Source: Dehalococcoidia bacterium (GTDB lineage Bacteria; Chloroflexota; Dehalococcoidia; SHYB01). Taken from it: 50,173 nt of DNA. The stretch spans positions 1 to 50,173 of the forward strand of contig SHYB01000013.1 in NCBI GenBank assembly GCA_009693015.1, given 5' to 3'. The notes under the pieces are model-generated. The model worked only from the letters and a program-made list of their open reading frames with translations. It was not told the DNA's origin and did no database searches. The translations under genes and the position numbers were made by a program. Below are positions 16,453 to 24,936 of this stretch, piece by piece; the stretch's first letter is position 1, and every line of letters begins with the position of its first letter.

Positions 16453-16458
16453 AGTATA
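16453..16458 (-). promoter_or_regulatory. -10 element TATACT of the argF operon (leaderless)
   Basis: TATACT on the minus strand ends 9 bases before the argF ATG. No ribosome binding site fits, so transcription probably starts at or beside the ATG. It diverges from the mnmE promoter about 45 bp away. Confidence 0.5.
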
Positions 16459-16502
16459 GCACGGGAGCAGGGTCGCAGAGCCTGGGCCACAGATTGGCTG
16501 TG

Positions 16503-16508
16503 TACAAT
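16503..16508 (+). promoter_or_regulatory. -10 element TACAAT of mnmE (leaderless)
   Basis: TACAAT ends 6 bases before the ATG at 16515. There is no Shine-Dalgarno between them, so a leaderless transcript is likely. This also decides the start: the open frame begins at 16494, upstream of this box. Confidence 0.5.
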
Positions 16509-16514
16509 GACGCC

Positions 16515-17861
16515 ATGTACGACGATACGATCGTAGCGATCGCCACCCCGCCGGGCCGAGGCGGGTTGGGTGTCGTCCGGCTGAGCGGGCGGGAGGCATG
16601 GCGCATCACGGGCGAGCTGTTCACGGGGCGCTTGGCAGACCATCGCGCCGTGTACGGGACGCTGCGGGACGGGGAGCGCGGAGAGATGGTAGACGAGGCG
16701 ATGGTCACGGCAATGGCGGCGCCGCAGACGTACACGCGGGAGGACGTCGTGGAGATATCGTGCCACGGCAGCCCGGTGGTGCTGCAGCGCGTGGTGGCAC
16801 TGGCGCTGCGGCACGGCGCGCGCCTGGCGAGCCCCGGGGAGTTCACGCTGCGCGCCTTTCTGCACGGAAGGATTGACCTGGCCCAGGCGGAGTCCGTGCT
16901 GGACGTTATTCAAGCGCAGACGGAGGCTGGGCTGCGCCAGGCTGTGGACGGGCTGCGCGGGCGGCTCTCGGGCGCGCTGAAAGAGGCGCAGGATGTGTTG
17001 CTGGGCGTGCAGGCCTATCTGACGGCGTGCATAGATTTTCCTGAGGACGAGGTGGAGAGCCAGGCTGTGGGCGACCCGAAGGACGCACTGGAGCGGGCAG
17101 CCAAGATGCTGCAAGACCTCAAGGCGTCAGCCGGCGCAGGCATGGTGTACCGGAACGGCGTGGCTACGGCGATCATCGGCAGGCCGAACGTGGGGAAGTC
17201 GAGCCTGCTGAACCGTCTGCTGGGCGAGGAGCGGGCGATTGTGACACCGATGCCCGGCACCACGCGGGACACGGTGGAGGAGACGGCGAACATCCGCGGC
17301 ATCCCGTTCCGGCTTATCGACACCGCCGGACTGCGCAGCACAGAGGACGCCGTGGAGCGGATGGGGATGGAACGGAGCAGGCGGGCGATGGAACGCGCCG
17401 ACGTGTTGCTCCTGGTCGTGGACGGCAGCATGGCGCTAACGGACGAGGATACTGCGCTGTTAGCAGCAGCGGACGGGCGCCCCACGGTGGTTGCCGCCAA
17501 TAAGTGCGACCTCGCTCGCGGGACGGACCTGTCGCAGGTAAAAGCGCCGGTAGCGTGCATTTCGGCGCTGACGGGAGAAGGAATGGATGGGCTTGCCGCG
17601 CTGTTGGAAAGCGCCGCGTTGGGAGGCAAGGCCGCGCCGTCAGATGCGCCCCTGGTGACGAACCCGCGTCATGCCGCGGCGCTGGAGCGTGCGCTGGCAT
17701 CAGTGACCGCGGCGCAGCGCGGCTTGCGCGACGGCCTGCCGCAGGAGATGGTGACGATAGACCTTTCCGCGGCGCTGGAGGCGCTGGGAGAGATTACCGG
17801 CCAGGGGGTGCACGAAGCGCTCCTGGACACGATTTTCAGCCAGTTCTGCGTGGGAAAGTGA
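16515..17861 (+). CDS. mnmE: tRNA modification GTPase MnmE
   Basis: 448 residues from the ATG at 16515 (MYDDTIVAIATPPGRGGLGV, the canonical N-terminus). The N-terminal tetrahydrofolate-binding domain contains RLSG and the CHGSP segment; a helical domain follows, then a G domain with GRPNVGKSSLLN (P loop), DTAGLR, and NKCD. The protein ends in FCVGK, matching the C-terminal C-x-GK motif needed for activity. With MnmG it installs the carboxymethylaminomethyl group on U34 of several tRNAs. mnmG is not in the window. Confidence 0.96.
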   Translation: MYDDTIVAIATPPGRGGLGVVRLSGREAWRITGELFTGRLADHRAVYGTLRDGERGEMVDEAMVTAMAAPQTYTREDVVEISCHGSPVVLQRVVALALRHGARLASPGEFTLRAFLHGRIDLAQAESVLDVIQAQTEAGLRQAVDGLRGRLSGALKEAQDVLLGVQAYLTACIDFPEDEVESQAVGDPKDALERAAKMLQDLKASAGAGMVYRNGVATAIIGRPNVGKSSLLNRLLGEERAIVTPMPGTTRDTVEETANIRGIPFRLIDTAGLRSTEDAVERMGMERSRRAMERADVLLLVVDGSMALTDEDTALLAAADGRPTVVAANKCDLARGTDLSQVKAPVACISALTGEGMDGLAALLESAALGGKAAPSDAPLVTNPRHAAALERALASVTAAQRGLRDGLPQEMVTIDLSAALEALGEITGQGVHEALLDTIFSQFCVGK

Positions 17862-17870
17862 CGGCGTGGA

Positions 17871-18752
17871 TTAGCCGCTTTTGGCGATCACTCGATTGCC
17901 GAAGTCTTCCAGCGTGCGCAGGATCTGGGGAACGGTGGTGGATTCCGGCCCCCACGGGGTAAGCCTGAGGCGATGGATGCCCACATCGCCATATTGGCGG
18001 GCGAGGGCAGGAGTGAGGGACGTGCCGCGGTAGCCCACGGTGTACTCGAAGGGGCCGCGCTTGCCTTCAGCCTTGCGCAGCGCGTCGATCTTGGTGACGA
18101 ATGCGCCGGCCTCCTGGGGCCCCTTGTACCACATGCCGATCCATCCATCGCCGAGACGGGCGGCGCGGCGCAGGGCGGCGGGCGTTTCGCCGCCGAACCA
18201 TATGGGGGGGTGCGGCTTTTGCACGGGCTTGGGCTGGAACTTGAGGGGGCCAAAATCATAGAACTTGCCGTGGTATTCGAAGGTGTCCTGCGTCCACAGA
18301 CCCTTGAGGATTTCCACGATCTCCACGGTGCGAGCGCCGCGATTATCAAAGTCCTGCTGGGCAGCGTTGAACTCGTCCACCATCCAGCCGGTGCCGGAGC
18401 CAAGGATCACGCGGCCGTTGGACAGGCGGTCCAGCGTGACCACGGATCGGGCGGTGACATGGGGATTGCGGAGGGGGAGCAGGTAGACGGCGGTGCCCAG
18501 CTTGAGCTTTTTCGTCACGCCGGCGATGTAGCTGAGGAGGACGATGGGGTCAAGCCAGGGGCTGTCTGGGTTGAACGGGGCACGACCGCCGTCGGAGTAA
18601 GGATAGGTGTCAGGAACCTTGGCCGGTACCGTAAGGTGGTCGGAGATGAATACGGCGTCAAAGCCGACTTCTTCTGCCTTTTGCACAATAGGGGCGACGG
18701 CATCAGGATTGCCGGCGAAGATGCCGAGACCGGCGGAAAGTCCAAACTTCAT
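17871..18752 (-). CDS. LLM-class flavin (F420/FMN) oxidoreductase
   Basis: 293 residues from the ATG at 18752, which has CCAGGAGG upstream; ten codons of open frame before it are not family-like. TIM-barrel luciferase-like pattern: GFDAVFISDHL, LGTAVYLLPLRNPHVTA, DRLSNGRVILGSGTGW, KPHPPIWFGGETPAALRRAARLGDGW. These use F420 or reduced FMN to oxidise or reduce diverse substrates. A related but distinct paralogue is at 30268-31197. It converges on mnmE with 9 bp between the stops. Substrate and cofactor cannot be settled from sequence. Confidence 0.88.
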   Translation of the reverse strand: MKFGLSAGLGIFAGNPDAVAPIVQKAEEVGFDAVFISDHLTVPAKVPDTYPYSDGGRAPFNPDSPWLDPIVLLSYIAGVTKKLKLGTAVYLLPLRNPHVTARSVVTLDRLSNGRVILGSGTGWMVDEFNAAQQDFDNRGARTVEIVEILKGLWTQDTFEYHGKFYDFGPLKFQPKPVQKPHPPIWFGGETPAALRRAARLGDGWIGMWYKGPQEAGAFVTKIDALRKAEGKRGPFEYTVGYRGTSLTPALARQYGDVGIHRLRLTPWGPESTTVPQILRTLEDFGNRVIAKSG

Positions 18753-18826
18753 GTGAGCCTCCTGGAACGGCGAGTGGGCCAATACTATACCAAGACAACG
18801 CCAGGAGGATACTCGGAGTTGGAGCG

Positions 18827-18939
18827 TTAGTTGAGGAAGAAGCCGGTGGCGCTCCAGGGGACATCAACGGCGCTGAAGCTGGCCTGCTCCGGCTTGGGAC
18901 GCCAGCGGGGATCGCGGCCGGCGGGGTGCGGCGCATCCT
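18827..18939 (-). pseudogene. Possible remnant of a protein C-terminus
   Basis: A 36-codon minus-strand frame, closed upstream by TAG and ended by TAA at 18827-18829, reads like a real C-terminus (RDPRWRPKPEQASF, VPWSATGFFLN) but has no start codon. I do not recognise the family. It may be the tail of a lost gene. Together with the broken PAS gene next to it, 18783-19695 looks like a decaying region. Confidence 0.25.
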
Positions 18940-18972
18940 AGCGGTGCAGGGCGGGCCCCTCCAGGGCAGCGT

Positions 18973-19479
18973 CTAGCGCTTGGCGCGCTGCTGGATGGAT
19001 CGCTCTTCCTGGAGCGCGTGCTGTACGTCATAGAGAAGGCTCGAGCGCCCGGTCGCGGCAGTGCCCGGCGCCTGTTCTTCTGGCACGCGGAGCACGCCGA
19101 CAGCGCCGGCGATGCGGTCAGCGGAAGCGTAGAGCGGGGTGATGGTCATACCCACGCGCAACGTGCCGCCATGGGGCAACAACACTGGGCCAGACCAAAA
19201 GGCGGAATGCCCGCGACGCATGACCTAGAGCAGCAGCCCGCCAATCTCCTGGCGATGGGCAGCCGCGAAAATGTCCTCCATGGGGCGAGCGAGCACATCG
19301 CGAGGGATGTATCCGGTCAGGCGGTGTGCACCGGGATTCCACAGCCCGACCGTCCCATCCAGGCGAATGCCTATCACGCACTCAGCCAGGGCATCGGTGA
19401 GCGAGCCGAGGAGGTGAAAGGGGGCAGCGTCCGCCTTGCGGCAAGAGCGGCCTGTCACACGATCAAACCAATTTGGCAT
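18973..19479 (-). pseudogene. PAS-domain protein interrupted by an in-frame TAG
   Basis: From ATG 19479 the frame reads a PAS core (ECVIGIRLDGTVGLWNPGA, RLTGYIPRDVL, MEDIFAAAHRQEIGGLLL) and hits TAG at about 19225-19227. The same frame continues with RRGHSAFWSG, GMTITPLYASADRIAGAVGV, the second half of the same PAS/PAC fold, and ends at 18973. A single stop splits one domain, with no frameshift. The intact protein would have about 168 residues and no visible output domain. A nonsense mutation is the simplest reading; suppression cannot be excluded. No clear ribosome binding site. Confidence 0.65.
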
Positions 19480-19695
19480 GCGGTAGTGGTAGAGCAAGGT
19501 GGCGATGGGAGCCTGGTGATGACGCCGGGAGATGCTGAGTCCACTGTACCTGTGCCAGCGCCCGCGCCGAACAAGGCGCGCACGCGGCAGGGTGCAGGTA
19601 TGCGCCCAAAACACAGTACGGGTTGACGCCGGAGCAGTACAGCGGCTATAAGTGACTGCGCAGTATCGCTGCCCAATACGCTAAGGAGTGTGCGC

Positions 19696-20202
19696 ATGCC
19701 GGAAGAGAGCAAGCTGACGCCGGAGGTGAAGGCGTACATCGGACGCAAGGGGCCGGTGCGCCATGTGGAGGTTTCGCGCCGCGATATTCTGCGTTTCGCC
19801 GTGTCTACCGGCGATACGAACCCGCTGTACCGGGACGACGCGTATGCGAAACAGACGCCATACGGGGGGATCATCGCGCCGCCGTTTTTCACCTGCGCGC
19901 TGGCGATCGAGGAAGAGGACATCGAAGACCTGGAGGCAAGCGGGCTGGGCAAAAAGATGGGCCTGCGGATGGAAGTGCCGGTGCGGGGCATGCCGGGGGC
20001 CATCGCCGTGGGCAGGGAGTACACCTATGGGGAGCCGATACGTCCCGGCGACGTCATCGCCATCCAGGAGCGTATCGCCAATATCTTCGAAAAGCAGGGG
20101 CGATTGGGGCCGATGATCTTTATCGTGAGCGAGTTCACTTACACCAACCAGAGTGGCGAGGTCGTGCAGACGGAGACATCGACCATGATCCGTCACAAGT
20201 GA
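19696..20202 (+). CDS. MaoC-type hydratase, N-half-like subunit
   Basis: 168 residues from ATG 19696, chosen because AAGGAG (19683-19688) is 7 bases upstream; a GTG two codons earlier is too close to it. Hot-dog fold of the MaoC/FAS1-like dehydratase N-terminal type: RRDILRFAVSTGDTNPLY, IIAPPFF, VGREYTYGEPIRPGDVI. The hydratase-2 motif GDxNPxH reads GDTNPLY, so the catalytic His is Tyr. It is followed 7 bp later by a second MaoC subunit that keeps Asp and His, the pattern of heteromeric hydratases such as ChsH1-ChsH2. Likely role: trans-2-enoyl-CoA hydration. Confidence 0.82.
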   Translation: MPEESKLTPEVKAYIGRKGPVRHVEVSRRDILRFAVSTGDTNPLYRDDAYAKQTPYGGIIAPPFFTCALAIEEEDIEDLEASGLGKKMGLRMEVPVRGMPGAIAVGREYTYGEPIRPGDVIAIQERIANIFEKQGRLGPMIFIVSEFTYTNQSGEVVQTETSTMIRHK

Positions 20203-20209
20203 GGATGCC

Positions 20210-20665
20210 ATGACAACGCGCCCCAAGATTTCGACGTTGTATTTCGAGGACGTCCAGGTGGGCATGGCGGCGCCCCAGATAGAGAAGCATCCCAACGAGG
20301 TGGAGCTGTTCATGTTCAGTGCTATCACGTGGGATACGCACCGCACGCATTGGGATATTCCTTACGCGGTGCAACAGGAGAAGCTGCCGGGCATGCTGGT
20401 GCACGGGCACCTGCAGGGGGCCTGGCTGGCAGAGCTGATGACGGATTGGATCGGCGCGACGGGGAAGCTGAAGAAGATCGAGTATCGCAACCGGGCGATG
20501 TCCATCCAGGGGGACCACCTGACAGTCAAGGGCAAGGTGACGGAGAAACAGGTCGGCGCGACGGGACGCGGGCTGGTGACGTGCAAGGTGTGGATCGAGA
20601 AGCACACCGGCGAGGTGACGACCTCGGGCACAACGACGGTGGAGCTGCCGAAGCGGGGGCGTTAG
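20210..20665 (+). CDS. MaoC-type hydratase, catalytic subunit
   Basis: 151 residues, a hot-dog fold of the MaoC/mesaconyl-CoA hydratase C-terminal type. FMFSAITWDTHRTHWDIPYA carries the Asp and His expected for (R)-specific hydratases; HGHLQGAWLAELM and YRNRAMSIQGDHLTVKGKV are further family segments. It starts 7 bp after the partner that lacks the His, so the two probably form one heterodimer with a single working site. The stop is 11 bp from the convergent stop of the MFS gene. Confidence 0.85.
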   Translation: MTTRPKISTLYFEDVQVGMAAPQIEKHPNEVELFMFSAITWDTHRTHWDIPYAVQQEKLPGMLVHGHLQGAWLAELMTDWIGATGKLKKIEYRNRAMSIQGDHLTVKGKVTEKQVGATGRGLVTCKVWIEKHTGEVTTSGTTTVELPKRGR

Positions 20666-20675
20666 GCGCCGCAGT

Positions 20676-22145
20676 TCACTGCCGGTCTAACCGCGAGGGT
20701 GTGAGAGCGGGCGCAGGCCCCTTCGCCGAGTCCAGCGATTCTACGCGCATCATCTGCCCGCGCCCGCGCAGTCCCAGGCAGCCCAGCGTGCTGGCAACTG
20801 CGAGCGCAGTAGAGAACATGAATACTGCACCTAGCCTGCCCGGTGTCACATGCACAAGAGTGGCATCGCTAGAACCCAGGATTGCGGCAGCCACCGCCGT
20901 GCCAAGAATCGTACCAATGTAGCGGCCTGTAGAAAATACGCCGCTGGCCATGCCCGCGTCCTGAGGACGCACGGAGTCCACGGAAGATGTCTGCACCGCC
21001 GGCTGCTGCATTGCAGACCCAGCGCCCACGAACAACAGCAGGAACGCTACGAGCCACGGACTCCAGCTTGCCTGGAGGAACATCATGGGGGCGACGCCGC
21101 ACACCATCAGCAGGCCGCCAAGAAAAGCAGGCCTGCGGCGACCCCATTTGTCCGCAAGGCGTCCGGAGAACGGCGGGATCAGCACCACGGGTATGGCCAA
21201 CGCCGAAAGCACATACCCCGCGTCTCTTGCGTCAAGTCCTCTGACCTCTTTGATGAACAGCGGGACGGCAAACAGGATGCCAAAGTTCATCGCATTGGAG
21301 ACCATCACGATCTCCAGCGATGCGGCGTAGCTCCTGATAGTCAGCAGTCGCATCTTGATAAGCGATTCCGGCGTCCGCAATTCATTCCACACGAATAGCG
21401 CCGCAAACGCCGCGGCGGCAATGCCCAAGACGCTGGGTATGACTGCGCTGCCGGCGCCGATGGTGTAGGCCATCAGCGCAAAGCAGCTCAGCGTGCCGGT
21501 GAGCAGCACCGCGCCAGGCAGGTCAAAGCTCAGCACCGGCTGACGCGCCCGATGTGGAAAGGCGCGATAGGCCAGGTAGAACGCCGCCGCCGTCATGGGG
21601 AGGTTCAGCCAGAAAATAGACCGCCACCCTGCGGCGTCGTTCATGACGCCACCCAGCAACGGCCCAAGAAATACCGCCAGGCCCGCCGCCGACCCGATGA
21701 CACCGAATACCGCGGCGCGATTCCGGTCCGGCGCATGCTCCCGCAGCTGCGCGATGCCGTTGGGGATGGCCACCGCGCCGGTGACCGCCATGCATACGCG
21801 CATCCCCAGCAGCACGCCCAAGTTGGGCGACAAGGCGGCGCCAATTGAGGAGAGGGCAAAACCGGCAATCGCCCAAAGGAAGAGGTTTCGCCGGCCAAAC
21901 ATATCGCCAAGCCTGCCGGCGATTGGCTGCATCACCGCCATGACGATGAGGTAGCCGATGAGCACCCAACTCACGGCGCGCAGCTCTAAGCCGAAGTCGG
22001 CGGCTATATCGGAAAGAACCACCGCCACCATGGTGGCGTTCAGAGGCGCCAGCATCGTTCCCAATGCCACTGCGCCGAGGAACGATTTGTTCACGGACCG
22101 TTGCGGTGACCCGCCGTGAGAGGCGGTGGTGGTTGCTGTGGTCAA
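20676..22145 (-). CDS. MFS multidrug-type exporter, DHA2 (14-TM) family
   Basis: 489 residues with about 14 hydrophobic segments. Motif A GRLGDMFGRRNLF lies between TM2 and TM3, and the antiporter motif C appears as GSAAGLAVFLGPLLGG in TM5, so this is a proton-driven exporter of the EmrB/QacA group. The frame opens with TTG at 22145; a TATACT box on the minus strand lies about 41 bases upstream. A GTG at 22094 is an alternative start. No regulator or membrane-fusion partner adjoins it, so the substrate is unknown. Confidence 0.88.
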   Translation of the reverse strand: MTTATTTASHGGSPQRSVNKSFLGAVALGTMLAPLNATMVAVVLSDIAADFGLELRAVSWVLIGYLIVMAVMQPIAGRLGDMFGRRNLFLWAIAGFALSSIGAALSPNLGVLLGMRVCMAVTGAVAIPNGIAQLREHAPDRNRAAVFGVIGSAAGLAVFLGPLLGGVMNDAAGWRSIFWLNLPMTAAAFYLAYRAFPHRARQPVLSFDLPGAVLLTGTLSCFALMAYTIGAGSAVIPSVLGIAAAAFAALFVWNELRTPESLIKMRLLTIRSYAASLEIVMVSNAMNFGILFAVPLFIKEVRGLDARDAGYVLSALAIPVVLIPPFSGRLADKWGRRRPAFLGGLLMVCGVAPMMFLQASWSPWLVAFLLLFVGAGSAMQQPAVQTSSVDSVRPQDAGMASGVFSTGRYIGTILGTAVAAAILGSSDATLVHVTPGRLGAVFMFSTALAVASTLGCLGLRGRGQMMRVESLDSAKGPAPALTPSRLDRQ

Positions 22146-22185
22146 TAAGAAAGCTCAGCTACGGATTGCCGACACAAACACAGGC

Positions 22186-22193
22186 AGTATACT
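22186..22193. promoter_or_regulatory. Symmetric AGTATACT, possible shared -10 of divergent genes
   Basis: The 8-bp palindrome AGTATACT gives a TATACT box on both strands, between the divergent MFS (start 22145) and rpiB (start 22353) genes. No convincing -35 on either side. Confidence 0.3.
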
Positions 22194-22352
22194 CGCCTGC
22201 CGCCGCCGCTGCCCGCCCCTTGCCGCGACACCACCCCGCGGCGGTGATTTGTGGGCCTGCCAGTTATGCGCGCCAGCGCTTGCCTCTGTTTCGCAACCCA
22301 GGTAGTATCTCCGTGTCACGCCGGAAGCGCGGCGAACGGGAGCGGGGGAAGA

Positions 22353-22859
22353 ATGCGCATCGCCATCGGCGGAGACCACGCGGGCCTGGAACTGAAGGGC
22401 GCTATGGCGGAGTACGCCGTGTCGCTGGGGCATGCGGTGCACGATGTGGGCGCGCACTCTTACGACACGCAGGACGATTACCCCGATTTCGCGGCGGCGG
22501 TGGCGGACGAGGTGGCGTCAGGCCAAGCGGAGCGGGGGATCATCGTGTGCGGCAGCGGGGTGGGCGCAAGCGTGACGGCGAACAAGGTGCCCGGCGTGCG
22601 CGCGGCGATGTGCCATGACACCTACTCGGCGCACCAGGGGGTGGAGCACGACGATATGAACGTGCTGTGCCTGGGAGGCCGCATTATCGGAATCGCGCTG
22701 GCGGAGGAGATCGTGCGAGGGTTCCTCAGCGCGACTTTCCGCGACGAGGGCAAATACCGGCGGCGGCTGGATAAGGTGATCGCCATAGAGCAGCGCAGCC
22801 TTGGCGGAAAGAATGAGCGGCGCGGGCAGGGCCGGAAGGCGGCGAGGCCGGCGCGGTAG
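22353..22859 (+). CDS. rpiB: Ribose-5-phosphate isomerase B
   Basis: 168 residues from ATG 22353 (MRIAIGGDHAGLELK, the canonical LacAB/RpiB start); the frame upstream is not family-like. IIVCGSGVGASVTANK carries the active-site Cys and anion-hole residues; VPGVRAAMCHD and DMNVLCLGGRIIG complete the family pattern. It interconverts ribose-5-P and ribulose-5-P in the pentose phosphate pathway. A basic tail of about 20 residues (GRKAARPAR) extends past the usual C-terminus. Confidence 0.92.
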   Translation: MRIAIGGDHAGLELKGAMAEYAVSLGHAVHDVGAHSYDTQDDYPDFAAAVADEVASGQAERGIIVCGSGVGASVTANKVPGVRAAMCHDTYSAHQGVEHDDMNVLCLGGRIIGIALAEEIVRGFLSATFRDEGKYRRRLDKVIAIEQRSLGGKNERRGQGRKAARPAR

Positions 22860-22883
22860 GGCGCAACGCCCAGGGAGGACGCT

Positions 22884-23210
22884 ATGCTGACGATTATCGC
22901 GACGCTGTACCCCAAGCCTCAGCACCTGCAAGCGCTCCTGGAGGTGTGCCGCGACGATGCGACTCATTCGGTGAAGGATGAGCCGGGGTGCCGACGGTTC
23001 GAGGTGTTCTACGACGTGGAGTCGCCCAACGAGCTGATCCTGATCGAGGTCTATGACGACGATGCGGCGTTCCAGGGGCACCTGAAGACGCCGCACTTCG
23101 CGCGGTTCGCGGCGGCGACGAAGGGGAAGTATACGCGTAACCCCAAGGTGGTGCGCTGCGTGAATGCCTACCCTTCCGATGCGGTGTTCAAGGCAGCGAA
23201 GAAGAAGTAG
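22884..23210 (+). CDS. ABM-family (antibiotic biosynthesis monooxygenase-like) protein
   Basis: 108 residues, a single dimeric alpha-beta barrel half: MLTIIATLYPKPQHLQALLE, DEPGCRRFEVFYDVESPNE, LILIEVYDDDAAFQGHLKTPHF. It resembles YgiN/LsrG-type ABM proteins, which oxidise quinols or isomerise small ligands without a bound cofactor. GGGAGG lies before the ATG, and the gene is 24 bp from rpiB, so they may be cotranscribed. Specific role unknown. Confidence 0.8.
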   Translation: MLTIIATLYPKPQHLQALLEVCRDDATHSVKDEPGCRRFEVFYDVESPNELILIEVYDDDAAFQGHLKTPHFARFAAATKGKYTRNPKVVRCVNAYPSDAVFKAAKKK

Positions 23211-23230
23211 GGAGCGGGCGCCGCCATCCC

Positions 23231-24499
23231 ATGCCTGGCGCTATCAGCAGAGCCGACGCGGAGGCGATTCGCGAGGGCGCGCGGCGGGTGCTGGCGGGAA
23301 ACGTGAAGCGGGGTCACGATAATCGCTTCAAAACGGACTACGCCTATGTATGTCCGGCGCGGGGGGACTATCCCTGGCAGTGGTTTTGGGACTCGTGCTT
23401 TCATGCCGTGGCGCTATGTCACCTGGATGCGGCAATGGCAAAGGGCGAGCTTCGGACGCTGCTGCAAGCGCAGCACGCCGACGGGTTCATCCCGCACATC
23501 GTGCACTGGGGAGCGCGGCTCAACGCCTATGCGCCGTCATACCTGCAAAGCAAGCTCTCGTTGCGGCCACGCGGGTCGGCGCTGATGCAGCCGCCGGTGC
23601 TGGGGCAGGCGGCACTGCGGGTGTACGAGCGGACGGGGGACAAGGAGTTCCTCGATGCCGTGCTGCCTGGGGTGAAACGCTATTATCTGTGGCTGCACGA
23701 TCGCAGGGACCCGGACGCCGATGGGTTGATTTCCGTGATCAGCCCGTATGAGACGGGGATGGACCATTTGCCGGCGTACGATGCCGCGCTGGGGGCGAAG
23801 CGTCCTTCCCGGTTGGAGCTGCAACTGCGGGACCGGCTGCTGGACCTGGGGAACCTGGTGATGGGGCGCAATTACAACCTGGATACGATATTCCGGCGGG
23901 ACAAGTTCAACGTGGAGGACGTGCTGGTGAACTGCGTGTACGCGCAAGGACTGCGGGCGGTGGCCCGCCTGTGCAGGCACGCCGGCGATGAGGCGTCGGG
24001 CGAGTCGTTCACGCGGATGGCGGGACGGACGGAGGGAGCGGTGCTGGCGAAGTGCTACGACGCCAAGGCGGGTGCATTTTGGGGACTGTCGGGCAAGAGT
24101 GAACGACCGCTGCGGGTGATGACGATATCGTCGCTGATGCCGCTGCTGCTGGGGACGCTGGACAAGACGCGGGCGACAGAGATCGTGGAACGGCATGTGA
24201 CAAACGCTCAGGAGTTCTGGCTGGAGTATCCCGCGCCGTCGGTGGCGGCGAGCGAGCGGGAGTTCCGGCCCAGCGCGCAGTTCCTCATCTGGCGGGGGCC
24301 GGCGTGGATCAATATGAACTGGCTGCTGTGGCAGGGGCTGCGATTGCACGGCTTCGACGAGATCGCGGACCGGATCGCGGAGCGGTCGGCGGCGCTGGTG
24401 CTGCAATCAGGCTTCCGCGAGTTCTACAATCCGCATACGGGCGAGGGATATGGGGCGAAGGACTTCGGCTGGTCAACGCTGGTGGTGGACATGCTATGA
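23231..24499 (+). CDS. GH63-like glycoside hydrolase (mannosylglycerate hydrolase/MGH1-type)
   Basis: 422 residues of an (alpha/alpha)6 toroid. WQWFWDSCFHAVALCHLD near residue 53 carries the general-acid Asp typical of GH63/GH37 enzymes; GFIPHIVHWG, MQPPVLGQAAL and INMNWLLWQGLRLHGF are family segments, and FREFYNPHTGEGYGAKDFGW near the end carries the Glu region. No signal peptide, so it acts inside the cell, perhaps on glucosylglycerate, mannosylglycerate or short glucans. It overlaps the zincin gene by 4 bp (ATGA). The start has only a distant GGGAG. Confidence 0.8.
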   Translation: MPGAISRADAEAIREGARRVLAGNVKRGHDNRFKTDYAYVCPARGDYPWQWFWDSCFHAVALCHLDAAMAKGELRTLLQAQHADGFIPHIVHWGARLNAYAPSYLQSKLSLRPRGSALMQPPVLGQAALRVYERTGDKEFLDAVLPGVKRYYLWLHDRRDPDADGLISVISPYETGMDHLPAYDAALGAKRPSRLELQLRDRLLDLGNLVMGRNYNLDTIFRRDKFNVEDVLVNCVYAQGLRAVARLCRHAGDEASGESFTRMAGRTEGAVLAKCYDAKAGAFWGLSGKSERPLRVMTISSLMPLLLGTLDKTRATEIVERHVTNAQEFWLEYPAPSVAASEREFRPSAQFLIWRGPAWINMNWLLWQGLRLHGFDEIADRIAERSAALVLQSGFREFYNPHTGEGYGAKDFGWSTLVVDML

Positions 24500-24861
24500 A
24501 TCGGGAAAAGTTCGAGGGGCTGGTGTCGGATGCGCTGGACGGCCTGCCGCCACAGGTGATGGAAATGCTGGACAACGTGACGGTACTGGTGGAGGGGTGG
24601 CCCAGCGGCGAGCAACTGCGGGATCAAGGAATGGACAGCAAGCACGATCTGTTCGGGCTGTACGAGGGAGTGCCTCAGTCGGAGCGGGGGAGCGGGTATC
24701 ACATGGCGCTGCCGGACAGGATCACGATTTTTCAGGGGCCGCTGGAGGCGGCGTGCGCTACGGCGGATGAACTGGCGCATGAGGTGCGGGCGACGGTGGT
24801 GCACGAGCTGGCCCACCATTTTGGCTGGGATGATGCGGAGATCGAGGAGATGGGGTACTAG
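24496..24861 (+). CDS. Minimal zincin-type metallopeptidase
   Basis: 121 residues from ATG 24496, which overlaps the previous stop in an ATGA. The frame is open much further upstream but only inside the hydrolase gene. VVHELAHHFGWDDAEIEEMGY at the C-terminus has the HExxH zinc motif with the next His-Phe-Gly-(W/I)-D-D, the mark of the very small PF06262-like minimal metalloproteases. Physiological substrate unknown. Coupling to the glycoside hydrolase is by translation overlap only. Confidence 0.85.
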   Translation: MNREKFEGLVSDALDGLPPQVMEMLDNVTVLVEGWPSGEQLRDQGMDSKHDLFGLYEGVPQSERGSGYHMALPDRITIFQGPLEAACATADELAHEVRATVVHELAHHFGWDDAEIEEMGY

Positions 24862-24936
24862 CGCACGCCCCATCACAACGCAGCGCACTTTTCAGCGATG
24901 AGCGCCTTCGGGGCCAATACGATGCGCAGAAGACAG

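Noticed and set aside
18973-19479. TAG read as pyrrolysine in the PAS gene
   Set aside because: No pyl genes or corroborating in-frame TAG in other genes; several genes here end at TAG normally.
19018-19626. 202-codon plus-strand frame over the PAS remnant
   Set aside because: The opposite strand carries the PAS signature in one continuous frame; the plus frame has none.
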